DNA from: Caulobacter sp. Root1455
Lineage (GTDB): Bacteria; Pseudomonadota; Alphaproteobacteria; Caulobacterales; Caulobacteraceae
Direction of reading: 5' to 3'
DNA: 64,000 bases
Assembly: GCF_001426905.1 (NCBI RefSeq)
Contig: NZ_LMFQ01000022.1
Coordinates: forward strand, 207,350-271,349
Shown: in pieces, positions 33,709-41,351 of the stretch
Numbering within the stretch: the first letter of the stretch is position 1
Layout of the letters: every line of letters begins with the position of its first letter
The notes under the pieces: generated by a model
The model's database searches: none
Seen by the model: the letters and a program-made list of their open reading frames with translations, nothing else
What the model was told of the DNA's origin: nothing
Program-made: the position numbers and the translations under genes

Positions 33709-34044
33709 TTAGATCTCTTCGTACTGAACGGTGACGGCGGCGGCCTCGCGGCGGCGCAGGGCCACGCGCATGTCGTCGATGCGCAAGGCGATCGGATCGC
33801 GGCCGAACAGGCCCTCGTGCAGCACCTCGAACAGGGCGCCCTCGACGAAGCCCATCTCCAGCAGGCGGCGCTCCAGCTCCTCGGGATCGATCGACTCCGA
33901 GCGCCCGGTCTGGCCTCCGACCCGCACGATCACTCCGCGCTGGCCCTTGCGGGCCTTGCTCAGCAAGCTTTCGGCGCCCCGATCGGCTTGGGGATCGGCG
34001 AGGAGGTCGGTGATTTCGGGGGCAAGGCTGAGAGCGTCGGACAT
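33709..34044 (-). CDS. feoA: Ferrous iron transport accessory protein FeoA
   Basis: A 111-aa cytoplasmic SH3-like protein required for FeoB function. Residues 40-108 carry the FeoA domain: ERRLLEMGFVEGALFEVLHE, GLFGRDPIALRIDDMRVALR, REAAAVTV. The N-terminal 40 residues are an extension. Ends 4 bp before feoB. A Fur-box-like sequence lies 19 bp upstream of its ATG. Confidence 0.93.
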   Translation of the reverse strand: MSDALSLAPEITDLLADPQADRGAESLLSKARKGQRGVIVRVGGQTGRSESIDPEELERRLLEMGFVEGALFEVLHEGLFGRDPIALRIDDMRVALRRREAAAVTVQYEEI

Positions 34045-34062
34045 GGTCGCACCGGAAAAACT

Positions 34063-34077
34063 TGCGAACGATTATCA
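34063..34077 (-). promoter_or_regulatory. Probable Fur box of feoAB
   Basis: Read toward feoA the site is TGATAATCGTTCGCA, an imperfect 7-1-7 palindrome close to the known Fur pattern TGATAATnATTATCA and to Caulobacter variants ending TTCGCA. Its place right before feoA fits iron-dependent repression. Confidence 0.65.
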
Positions 34078-34169
34078 GTCTAAGGCCGCGCTGTCGATGC
34101 GGCGAATAGTGCGGTCGGCGGCCGCGGACCCTTACGGGTCGGCGCCGTCCATCGCCCGCCCCTCATTTC

Positions 34170-34305
34170 GTCATCCTCGGACTTGTTCCGAGGACCCCTA
34201 GGTCCGCCGCGATGTCAGCGGACGGCGGGCCGCGATCTCGGCGCTCCACGGATCGCCCTTCTTCGCGGTTGAAGCAGGGGTCCTCGGAACAAGTCCGAGG
34301 ATGAC
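34170..34305. repeat. Dispersed inverted repeat, family A
   Basis: GTCATCCTCGGACTTGTTCC at the left and GGAACAAGTCCGAGGATGAC at the right are perfect inverted copies; GAGGACCCC / GGGGTCCTC extends the arms. Copies lie at 39087-39222 and 63664-63789. It separates the divergent feoAB and tipF units; the rest of this 417-bp gap holds only promoter DNA. Confidence 0.9.
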
Positions 34306-34461
34306 CGGCGTGGGGGGGTGAGATGAAAGCGTGAGGCGCCCCCGTTCACGAGAACCTGATTTGTGGTTAAGGCGCGGCGTAATGGCTCACGGGCGTTAAT
34401 CTGTTCGACTCACGGCCAGCGCGACTCGCATACTGAGCTTGACGATTCGTAGGGACCTCGA

Positions 34462-35721
34462 ATGCGAAGGCTGATGCTGGCGCTGCTGACCGGCGCCTAT
34501 CTCTGTCTGGCCTTGGTTGTCTCCCTCGCCCTGTGGCGGATGGGAGCGGCGCCGGCTGTCGGCCTGGCCGCCTTCATCGGCGCCATGGGCCTGTGCTTCG
34601 CCGTGCATGGCGTGATCGCCAATGTCCTGCAGGGCGCGGCCCTGCGCGTCGACATCGAGACCATCCGCGAGGCCCACGGCATCCTGCTGGAGCAGGTCGA
34701 GAAGGTCGACGCCCGCATCACCGGCCTGCTGGAGACCGTCGCCGACGACGCCCAGCGCCGTTCCGCCGAACTGACCAGCGAGGTCCACCAGCTGGAGGAC
34801 CTGGTCGTGCGGATGAGCGACCGCCTCGAGCACCAGCTGCACTATCAGGTCGAGGTCGCCCGCGCCGAGCCGCGCGGCCGCTCGCCCCAGTCCAGCGCCC
34901 TGATCGACGTGGTGCAGGACGCCCTGGCCGACAACCGCGTCGACCTCTACCTGCAGCCGGTCGTCAGCCTGCCCCAGCGCCGGACCGTCTTCTACGAAAG
35001 CTTCTCGCGCCTGCGCGACGACACCGGCCGCATCATGATGCCGGCCGAGTACCTGGCCGTGGCCGAGCCCGAGGGCCTGACCGCCGCGATCGACAACCTG
35101 CTGCTGTTCCGCTGCGTGCAGATCGTCCGCCGCCTGGCCAAGCAGGACCGCAAGGTCGGGATCTTCTGCAACATCTCGCTGGCCAGCCTGGCCGACGAGG
35201 CGTTCTTCGCCCAGTTCCTGGAGTTCCTGCAGGTCAACAAGGACCTGCACGGCGCCCTGATCTTCGAACTGGGCCAGGCCGCCTTCAACGACCGCGGCCC
35301 GGTCGAGGCCCGCCACATGGCCCGTCTGGCCAGCCTGGGCTTCCGCTTCAGCCTCGACAAGATCACCGACCTGGACCTGGACTTCCAGGACCTGGCCCGC
35401 GCCGACGTCAAGTTCCTGAAGATCGGCGCCCAGATGATGCTGGACCAGCTGGAAGAGCAGGACGGCAAGCTGGTCATCGCCTCGCTGCCCGACCTGAACG
35501 CCGAGGACTTCGCGGGCCTGACCCGCCGCTACGGCATCGAGGTGATCGCCGAGAAGGTCGAGCACGAGCGCCAGGTCGCCGAGGTGCTGGAGCTCGACAT
35601 CGGCTACGGCCAGGGCCACCTGTTCGGCGAGCCCCGCGCCATCCGCGACTCGATCATCGCCGAGGCCGATCCCCCCCAGGACTTCATGCGCGGCGCCCTG
35701 CGCCGGCGGGCGGGGCGGTAG
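34462..35721 (+). CDS. tipF: TipF-like degenerate EAL protein, c-di-GMP receptor for flagellum assembly
   Basis: A 419-aa protein with the TipF layout: two membrane helices (residues 5-27 and 32-55), a coiled coil (about 60-125), then a C-terminal EAL domain. In the EAL domain the catalytic EAL triplet is ESF (VFYESFSRLR), and other metal ligands are altered (e.g. FELGQAAFND), so it should bind but not cleave cyclic-di-GMP. In Caulobacter TipF binds cyclic-di-GMP and recruits flagellar switch proteins to the new pole. The ATG at 34462 gives the membrane-anchored form. A strong terminator follows. Confidence 0.9.
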   Translation: MRRLMLALLTGAYLCLALVVSLALWRMGAAPAVGLAAFIGAMGLCFAVHGVIANVLQGAALRVDIETIREAHGILLEQVEKVDARITGLLETVADDAQRRSAELTSEVHQLEDLVVRMSDRLEHQLHYQVEVARAEPRGRSPQSSALIDVVQDALADNRVDLYLQPVVSLPQRRTVFYESFSRLRDDTGRIMMPAEYLAVAEPEGLTAAIDNLLLFRCVQIVRRLAKQDRKVGIFCNISLASLADEAFFAQFLEFLQVNKDLHGALIFELGQAAFNDRGPVEARHMARLASLGFRFSLDKITDLDLDFQDLARADVKFLKIGAQMMLDQLEEQDGKLVIASLPDLNAEDFAGLTRRYGIEVIAEKVEHERQVAEVLELDIGYGQGHLFGEPRAIRDSIIAEADPPQDFMRGALRRRAGR

Positions 35722-35733
35722 GCTCGAGCCCGT

Positions 35734-36132
35734 CTAGACGACAGGCCCTCCGGTTCGCGCCGGAGGGCTTTTTTGTGGGTCGCCGGCGGAGCCGATCGAC
35801 ACGCCGCTCTGTCGCGTCGTGGAGAACTCGAAGCTGACCCCGGCCTTGGCGGCCGCCTTGCCCAGATCGAGCAGCTCGCCGGCCGGCATGCCCTTGGCCT
35901 TGTTGAAGGTGGCGCGCTCGCGGCCGTCGGGAAGCGTCTCGACGTGGCTCTGGACCGGCGCCGCCAGCAGCTTGTGCTGGGCGATCAGGGCCTCGACCTT
36001 GTCAGGCGGACCGGTCAGCACGACGCTGGTCGAACTGGAGCCCTGACCGCACGCGGCCAGCAGGGTCGCGGCGGCGAGCGCCAGGGCGGCCAGGCCGGGA
36101 CGGGCGCGGTTCGTACCGGATCTGGTCATCAT
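35734..36132 (-). CDS. Small envelope lipoprotein, unknown function
   Basis: A 132-aa lipoprotein: GLAALALAAATLLAACGQGS has a clear lipobox (LAAC). The mature part (TSVVLTGPPDKVEALIAQHK, then ETLPDGRERATFNKAKGMPA) looks like a small alpha-beta domain, perhaps BON- or secretin-like, but no family is sure. AGGGG precedes tandem ATGs at 36132 and 36129. Its last 14 codons lie across the tipF terminator, so the hairpin is coding on the opposite strand. Confidence 0.75.
   Translation of the reverse strand: MMTRSGTNRARPGLAALALAAATLLAACGQGSSSTSVVLTGPPDKVEALIAQHKLLAAPVQSHVETLPDGRERATFNKAKGMPAGELLDLGKAAAKAGVSFEFSTTRQSGVSIGSAGDPQKSPPARTGGPVV
35745..35774 (+). terminator. Intrinsic terminator of tipF
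   Basis: GCCCTCCGG (35745-35753), loop TTCGCG, CCGGAGGGC (35760-35768), then TTTTTT. Strong rho-independent terminator; it overlaps the 3' end of the minus-strand lipoprotein gene. Confidence 0.92.
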
Positions 36133-36194
36133 AGGCCCCTGAAGCTTGCGCGCCGACCTTGGTGCGTCAGCGCAATCGTCGCAACCCTCCGCGA

Positions 36195-37826
36195 TCAATG
36201 CGCGTCGGCATGACTCTGGCGCCAGGTTTCCACGTTCCAGGCCAACGGCCGTGGTCCCAGTGGAACTTTGCAGGCCACCGTAGCGACCAACTTGCCTTGA
36301 TAGGTGAAGGTCACCTCGCCCCTGGCCGCGCAAATCTCGACCACGGCGTCGCGCGCGGCCAAGACGTCGGTCAACACGTCATGTCCGGCCACCGTGTCGA
36401 CCATCGGATCACCGTTCAGCGGCCCGCAACGGTCGCCGGTGTCGAGCTTCACGCCCTTTGGATAGCCGCCGTAGAAGCCGATGCTGCCATTGCAGACCAG
36501 ACGCTCCAGGTGGAATAGAAGATCCGCCTGCTCCGCGTCGACCGACCGGGTTCCGACAATCCGCGCGCCCAGTCCGTTCAGCGCCGCCGTCAGCCGCCCC
36601 CAGCGATCTTCGACATCCGGCGCCATCAGCAGGCGCAACGGCTCCTCGGCCGCATCCGTCTGTCCGGCCAGGGCCAGGAAACCCTGGGCGTCATAGATCC
36701 CGTCGTGGGTGCGGCTCGCGGCGAACAGGGCGCGCCAGACATCGAAGACGTCGCGGCGGCCGGCCGAGGCCGCGCGCGCCTTCAGGTCGGCGCTCCATTG
36801 AGCGACCACGCCACAATCGTAGACTGCCTTGCCCTGCCTGGGAGGATCGCCGGCCAGGCCCTTGGAGCGGAGCGCGGCGACGCAGCTGTTCAGGCGGTCG
36901 GCCAGCTCTTGCCCCACCTCGGCCTCGCTCAGTTCGCCCTGCTCACGACCGGCCAGCAGGGCTGCGTATTCGGCCATGCCCTCGTGCAGCCAGGCCTCGT
37001 TGTCGCCGTCGCGCGAGTGGAAGACGCGGTTGTTCCAGAGATGGAAGAATTCGTGGTCGACGAACTTGGCGGTCTGGCCGCTGGCTTCCGACGCTGCCTT
37101 GTCGGGACCAAAGAACCGCAGCGAGACGACCGGGCCGCTGACGTCGCCCTGCCAGCCCGCGTTGAAGGTCGGCACGCGGGTGGCGATCACGGTGGGCGCC
37201 ATCTCCAGGCGAACGTCCAACCGGCGGCCGTAGAATTCGGCGGCCCCATCCGCCGCCTTGGCGATCCGCGCCGCCAGGTCGGCCTCGATGGCGGGCGACG
37301 CGATCAGCGTCGCCGCCGCCCTCGTCGCGTAGGCGCCGGGGCCGACGAACGCCCAGCCGTCCAGGGAAATCCGGTTCCCGGCCTTCGTCTCGGAGGGCGT
37401 GACGATCCAACCTCGCGGCGGGATCACGCGCGCCACGACCGGGGGCTTGTCATCGACGGGTCGGAAGTAAGGGCCGTAGACCTGCCAGCCGGCGCCCACC
37501 CGGGTCAGGGCTGGATAGCTGCGGTCGCGCGGCGCGGTGTCTGGGACGACCTGGATCTGGAACGCCTCGAAAGGCTTGCCATCCTTGCGGCGCAGGACCC
37601 CGTGCGCCAGCATCATGTCGTCGGGCGCGCGCCAGGTGTCCTGGCGGATGACCTCGACCTTCTGGTCGAATTCGAACCGCTCGACAGGACGGGGTAGGCT
37701 GTAGGCGACGCGCAAACCGTCGGTCTCGGGCGTGATCCGGATGTCGACCCTGCCCTGGGCGAGCCCCGCCGTGGCCGATGCGAGCGCCGCGACGAACGCC
37801 AAACCCCCCAAAGCCCCGCCCGTCAT
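36195..37826 (-). CDS. Exported M61-like zinc metallopeptidase
   Basis: A 543-aa protein with a signal peptide (MTGGALGGLAFVAALASATA, site near GLAQG). Residues 258-262 are HEFFH, the zinc-binding HExxH, followed by LWN and, 20 residues later, HEGMAEY with the third ligand Glu. HExFHLWN plus EGxAxY is the pattern of M61 glycyl-aminopeptidase-like enzymes. An N-terminal beta domain (RVDIRITPETDGLRVAYSLP) also fits M61. The start at 37826 is chosen because it puts the signal peptide first. Probably a periplasmic peptidase. Confidence 0.85.
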   Translation of the reverse strand: MTGGALGGLAFVAALASATAGLAQGRVDIRITPETDGLRVAYSLPRPVERFEFDQKVEVIRQDTWRAPDDMMLAHGVLRRKDGKPFEAFQIQVVPDTAPRDRSYPALTRVGAGWQVYGPYFRPVDDKPPVVARVIPPRGWIVTPSETKAGNRISLDGWAFVGPGAYATRAAATLIASPAIEADLAARIAKAADGAAEFYGRRLDVRLEMAPTVIATRVPTFNAGWQGDVSGPVVSLRFFGPDKAASEASGQTAKFVDHEFFHLWNNRVFHSRDGDNEAWLHEGMAEYAALLAGREQGELSEAEVGQELADRLNSCVAALRSKGLAGDPPRQGKAVYDCGVVAQWSADLKARAASAGRRDVFDVWRALFAASRTHDGIYDAQGFLALAGQTDAAEEPLRLLMAPDVEDRWGRLTAALNGLGARIVGTRSVDAEQADLLFHLERLVCNGSIGFYGGYPKGVKLDTGDRCGPLNGDPMVDTVAGHDVLTDVLAARDAVVEICAARGEVTFTYQGKLVATVACKVPLGPRPLAWNVETWRQSHADAH

Positions 37827-37933
37827 TTTCGCCTCGCCGCAACCTTGAGGCGTAGGAGATACGGCCAAGGCTGAACTCCAGGTGAACGCCCAGCCTTGCC
37901 CCGGGGGCTTCGCCGACCGCCTATCAAACCGTC

Positions 37934-38018
37934 ATGCTGATCGCCGGGGAATCTCCGGACTGCCTGGCCGTCGCCGAGGGCGGCGTCGAGACGTCGGAGG
38001 TGCTGGCCGCCTCCCTGC
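37934..38018 (+). pseudogene. Truncated copy of the 5' end of the neighbouring acetyltransferase gene
   Basis: About 80 bp here closely match 38614-38690 inside the acetyltransferase gene. The peptide LIAGESPDCLAVAEGGVETS corresponds to LIAGQSPEGLTVAEGGIETP of the intact gene. After EVLA the similarity stops and the frame becomes unrelated. It is a broken partial duplication, not a working gene. Confidence 0.75.
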
Positions 38019-38129
38019 TGGTCGTGTCGCCCGTTCGGTGGGGGAACAGCAGACGCCCCCGGATTGAGTCGCGTCCAGATTGCCGCCTTAAGGTTGGAGC
38101 GTATGCTGCCCGGTGTACAAGGGGGGGCC

Positions 38130-38528
38130 ATGACCATGCACGATCTGAAACGGTCGACAGCCGTGCTGCTGGGCGCGGCGCTCCTGGGCGTTGGGGTCGG
38201 CGCCGGGGCTGCGCCGACTGACGGCGGCCTGCTGGCCGGGATGGATCGGATGCGAGAGGAAGACGCCAATCGGCTGTTGCACGAGCGAATCGAGGTGCGG
38301 GCTTCCGTCGGCGCGGCTGGCGCGCCTCTTGCCGACTGGCTGGTCTCGGAAGGCTTCAAGATCAAGCGCCTGCCCATCGCCTTGCCCCCGGCGGTCGAGT
38401 ACGCCGAGGCCTTCAAGACCACCGGATCGCCCGTCTGTCGCCGCCAGGCGCTGGTGAGGTGGCGCACCGCGGCCGATGGGACCATCACCTGGCTGTCTAC
38501 CCACTACGGCATCAGCGCCTGTCTCTGA
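38130..38528 (+). CDS. Small exported hypothetical protein
   Basis: A 132-aa protein with a signal peptide (MTMHDLKRSTAVLLGAALLG, site near GAGAA). The mature part contains LADWLVSEGFKIKRLPIALP and two cysteines (SPVCRRQALVRW and the penultimate position ISACL), which may pair. No family recognised. It lies between the broken acetyltransferase fragment and the intact acetyltransferase gene, as if inserted into, or left between, a duplication. GGGGGG precedes the ATG. Confidence 0.65.
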   Translation: MTMHDLKRSTAVLLGAALLGVGVGAGAAPTDGGLLAGMDRMREEDANRLLHERIEVRASVGAAGAPLADWLVSEGFKIKRLPIALPPAVEYAEAFKTTGSPVCRRQALVRWRTAADGTITWLSTHYGISACL

Positions 38529-38577
38529 GCCGCGGACCCTCTGGACATAGAGACCGAAACACACCTTCGTCGCGTCC

Positions 38578-39045
38578 ATGCTGATCGAAGCCACCGACGC
38601 TCATTTCGCCGCCCTGATCGCCGGGCAGTCTCCAGAAGGCCTGACCGTCGCCGAGGGCGGGATCGAGACGCCGGAGGTGCTGGCCATGCTGCGCGGCCTG
38701 TCGGCCGAGGTCGGCGAGAGCTTCGAGCCCAACGCCTGGCTGATCGTCGAGGGCGGCGAGGTGGTGGGCCTGACCTCGCTGGTGCGCACGCCCTATGTCG
38801 GCGACACGGTGATGATCGGCTACGGCGTGGCCGCCTCGCGCCGCCGGCGCGGGATCGCGACGCGGGCCGTGGCCGAGGTGCTGGCCTGGGCGCGGGCCGA
38901 TTTCCGGGTGTCGACCGTCACCGCCGAGACCGCGGTCGACAACGCCGCCTCCCAGCGGGTGCTGGAAGCCAACGGCTTCGAGCGCGCCGGCGAGCGGACC
39001 GACGAGGAGGACGGCGCGCTGTTCTGCTGGCGGGCGGGGGTTTAG
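38578..39045 (+). CDS. GNAT-family acetyltransferase
   Basis: A 155-aa GCN5-related N-acetyltransferase. Typical motif A: VMIGYGVAASRRRRGIATRA (acetyl-CoA pyrophosphate loop R/QxxGxG/A), then VAEVLAWARADFRVSTVTAE and VDNAASQRVLEANGFERAGE (motif B). The rest fits the compact rimJ-like type. Substrate unknown. An incomplete copy of its 5' end lies 640 bp upstream. Confidence 0.92.
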   Translation: MLIEATDAHFAALIAGQSPEGLTVAEGGIETPEVLAMLRGLSAEVGESFEPNAWLIVEGGEVVGLTSLVRTPYVGDTVMIGYGVAASRRRRGIATRAVAEVLAWARADFRVSTVTAETAVDNAASQRVLEANGFERAGERTDEEDGALFCWRAGV

Positions 39046-39086
39046 GCCTTCCGCCGCCACCCCACCGCCCGTCATCCTCAACGCCC

Positions 39087-39222
39087 GTCATCCTCGGACT
39101 TGTTCCGAGGACCCCTAGGTCCGCCGCGCTGTCGCCGAGCGTTGGGTCGCGACCTCACCGCCCCACGGATCTTCCTTCTTCGCGGTTGAAGCAGGGGTCC
39201 TCGGAACAAGTCCGAGGATGAC
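39087..39222. repeat. Dispersed inverted repeat, family A
   Basis: Arms GTCATCCTCGGACTTGTTCC and GGAACAAGTCCGAGGATGAC as in the copy at 34170-34305; even the interior (CTAGGTCCGCCGCG, TTCTTCGCGGTTGAAGCAGG) is conserved between the two. An extra partial arm GTCATCCTCAACGCC precedes it at 39071. Confidence 0.9.
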
Positions 39223-39285
39223 GGTTCAAAAAAGCTGGGGACGCGCGCGGGCGCCCGTCCCCAAGTTCCTCCTCCGAGGTTGGGT

Positions 39286-39627
39286 TCAGCGCGCCGCCGC
39301 CATTTCGGACGCCGGGGTCTTGGCGATCCGCGCCGGGTTGCACTGGGCCAGTTCGGCGTCCGACAGGCTCACGCCGCGATAGCCGAAGCCCGTGATCGTC
39401 CCCAGCTCGTGGGCCAGGCGCTTGCAGCTGCGCAGGGGCGGCAGCGACTTGACCTTGGTCGAGCGGCAGACGTCGGCCTTGCAGCGCCAGACCGCCCCGT
39501 CGAACACGATGTGGTCCTGGGTGGTGGGGGCGCTGAGGGTCAGCCAGCCGTTCTGAGGTTTGGTTTCGGCCATGGCGGGGCCGCCCGTCGCGGCCAGGGC
39601 CGCGACGGCGATGATGAAGCTACGCAT
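39286..39627 (-). CDS. Small exported protein with four cysteines
   Basis: A 113-aa protein with a clean signal peptide (MRSFIIAVAALAATGGPAMA). The mature part has WRCKADVCRSTKVKSLPPLR followed by SCKRLAHELG and a later Cys in ELAQCNPARI: four cysteines that could make two disulfides in the periplasm. No known family is named here. ATG at 39627 chosen for the signal peptide. Confidence 0.75.
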   Translation of the reverse strand: MRSFIIAVAALAATGGPAMAETKPQNGWLTLSAPTTQDHIVFDGAVWRCKADVCRSTKVKSLPPLRSCKRLAHELGTITGFGYRGVSLSDAELAQCNPARIAKTPASEMAAAR

Positions 39628-39663
39628 GGGTCTATCTCCTGGGGAGGTGGAGCGGTTGAAGGA

Positions 39664-39730
39664 GGGGACGCACACTCACGGCGGGGATAGGGCCGTCTGG
39701 ATCACGGCCGTGCCGTGAGTGTGCGTCCCC
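39664..39730. repeat. Perfect 19-bp inverted repeat
   Basis: GGGGACGCACACTCACGGC (39664-39682) and GCCGTGAGTGTGCGTCCCC (39712-39730) enclose 29 nt. It lies between the promoter side of the four-cysteine gene and the 3' end of the glutathione transferase gene. It may serve as terminator for the latter. Confidence 0.8.
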
Positions 39731-39746
39731 TATTCAGGTCACGGCT

Positions 39747-40370
39747 CTAGGCCGCGGCCTTGAACAGGGTGAATTCCTCGTCGAAAGCCCGCGCCACCGA
39801 GGGCCGGGTCTGCAGGCGGTCGCGATAGGCGGCCAAGGCCGGATAGGGTCCGAAATCCAGCGCCAGGTAGCGGGCCCAGACCAGCATCACGAACAGATAG
39901 GCGTCGGCGACGCTGAACCGGCCTTGCAGGAACTCGCGGCCCTTCAGGTGGGCGTCGAGAAACGCCAGGCGCTCGGTCAGCCGCTCGCGGGCGAAGGCCT
40001 TGGCGCCGTCCGGGGCGGTCTTGCTCAGCAGGGTGACGAACACCCCGACGTGCAGCTCCGAGCCGATGAAGCCGAGCCAGCTCTGCACCTTGCGGCGTTC
40101 GGGCCCGTCGGCGGGGATCAGGCCGGCGGCCGGGAAGCGGTCGGCGAGATACTGCAGGACCACCGCGTTCTCGACGATCAGCTCGCCGTCGTCGGTGCGC
40201 AGCACCGGCACCTGGCCCATGGGGTTGATGGCCAGGAACGCGGTCCCGTCCTCCACCCGCTTGGGCCGGGACAGGGGGTCGACCCGCAGGAAGTTGAGGT
40301 CCGCGCCCGCCTCGCAGGCCGCGATCCGCGTCGCCAGCGAGCAGGCCATCGGGAAGAAGTAGAGATCCAT
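39747..40370 (-). CDS. Glutathione S-transferase
   Basis: A 207-aa GST. N-terminal thioredoxin-like half: MDLYFFPMACSLATRIAACE, INPMGQVPVLRTDDGELIVE (cis-Pro VPVL and ENAVVLQYLADRFP, the glutathione gamma-glutamyl motif). C-terminal helical half with FLQGRFSVADAYLFVMLVWA (N-capping box). GGAGG lies 7 nt before the ATG at 40370, which is better than the ATG at 40382. Divergent from a TetR gene with a shared operator, so it is the likely regulated target. Confidence 0.92.
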   Translation of the reverse strand: MDLYFFPMACSLATRIAACEAGADLNFLRVDPLSRPKRVEDGTAFLAINPMGQVPVLRTDDGELIVENAVVLQYLADRFPAAGLIPADGPERRKVQSWLGFIGSELHVGVFVTLLSKTAPDGAKAFARERLTERLAFLDAHLKGREFLQGRFSVADAYLFVMLVWARYLALDFGPYPALAAYRDRLQTRPSVARAFDEEFTLFKAAA

Positions 40371-40391
40371 CGAACCCTCCATTGCATTTCC

Positions 40392-40445
40392 GTACTGTTT
40401 CGCATAAAAATAACGTCGGTCAAGGAATAAAATGCGAAACGGTAC
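40392..40445. promoter_or_regulatory. Operator-like inverted repeat between GST and TetR genes
   Basis: GTACTGTTTCGCAT (40392-40405) and ATGCGAAACGGTAC (40432-40445) are 14-bp arms with a single mismatch, 26 bp apart, in the middle of the divergent promoter region. Most likely the binding site(s) of the adjacent TetR protein. Confidence 0.7.
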
Positions 40446-40488
40446 AAAAAGCCCGGAAGGGCGCGCAGAGCCTGGCCAGGAGAGTCAG

Positions 40489-41106
40489 ATGTCCGAAACC
40501 CCCGTAAAGCGCCGGGGACGCCCCCGCGCCTATGATCCCGACGTCGCCCTGGCCAAGGCCATCGAGACCTTCTGGGCCCAGGGCTTCGCCGGCTCGTCGC
40601 TGGACGACCTGAGCGCCGCCACCGGCATGAACCGGCCCAGCCTGTACGGGGCGTTCGGCGACAAGCAGGCGCTCTTCAAGACGGCGCTGGACGCCTACAT
40701 GGAGCGGTCGCGCGCCGCGATGACCGAGGCGTTCCGGGGCGGCGGCTCGCTGCGCGAGGTCCTGACCCGGATCTACCGCACGGCCCTGGGCTTCTACCTG
40801 TCGGACGACATGGGCGGCCGGGGCTGCTTCCTGGTCAGCGCCGGCCTGGGCCAGGCCGTCGTCGATTCCGACGTGCGCCGGACCGTGGCCGACGGCCTGC
40901 ACGAACTGGACCGGGCGGTCCAGGGGCTGCTGCAACGCCGCCAGGCCAGAGGCGAGCTGCCCGCCGCCGCCGACCCCATCGCCCTGGGCCGCGTGGCCTG
41001 CATGATGATGAACGCCCTGTCGGTCCGCGCCCGGGCCGGCGAGACGCGCGAACAGCTGGAGGCCACCATCCCGATCATGGTCGACCTGATCTGCGGACCG
41101 GCTTAG
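40489..41106 (+). CDS. TetR-family regulator divergent from GST
   Basis: A 205-aa TetR protein: KRRGRPRAYDPDVALAKAIE, TFWAQGFAGSSLDDLSAATG, then MNRPSLYGAFGDKQALFKTA form the DNA-binding domain; the GRPRxxD...LxxAxxxFWxxGF pattern is typical of the AcuR/NemR-like group that often senses reactive electrophiles. AGGAG lies before the ATG at 40489; upstream in-frame codons fall inside the operator. It probably represses the GST gene and itself. Confidence 0.9.
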   Translation: MSETPVKRRGRPRAYDPDVALAKAIETFWAQGFAGSSLDDLSAATGMNRPSLYGAFGDKQALFKTALDAYMERSRAAMTEAFRGGGSLREVLTRIYRTALGFYLSDDMGGRGCFLVSAGLGQAVVDSDVRRTVADGLHELDRAVQGLLQRRQARGELPAAADPIALGRVACMMMNALSVRARAGETREQLEATIPIMVDLICGPA

Positions 41107-41145
41107 GGACCGCTGACGGTCAAGGGGCGAGCGCCCATGAGCCGC

Positions 41146-41255
41146 CCTCGTCCTTCGACAAGCTCAGGATGAGGGTTACTTTTGCCCTCGGGACGAGGGC
41201 TGCTTTTGCCGCCCTGGCCTTCGAATTCCTCATCCTGAGCTTGTCGATGGACGGG
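41146..41255. repeat. Dispersed inverted repeat, family D
   Basis: CTCGTCCTTCGACAAGCTCA at the left; TGAGCTTGTCGATGGACGGG at the right, two changes from the perfect arm. It lies between the TetR gene and the Ada-Ogt gene. Confidence 0.8.
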
Positions 41256-41351
41256 GAACTCGCGCCGTGGCGCCGAGCGTCCATAGCAAGCATCGGAATG
41301 ACGTAGGCCCGAGCGGCGCGCATGCTCCTTCCCACGAAAGGAGACCGACCC

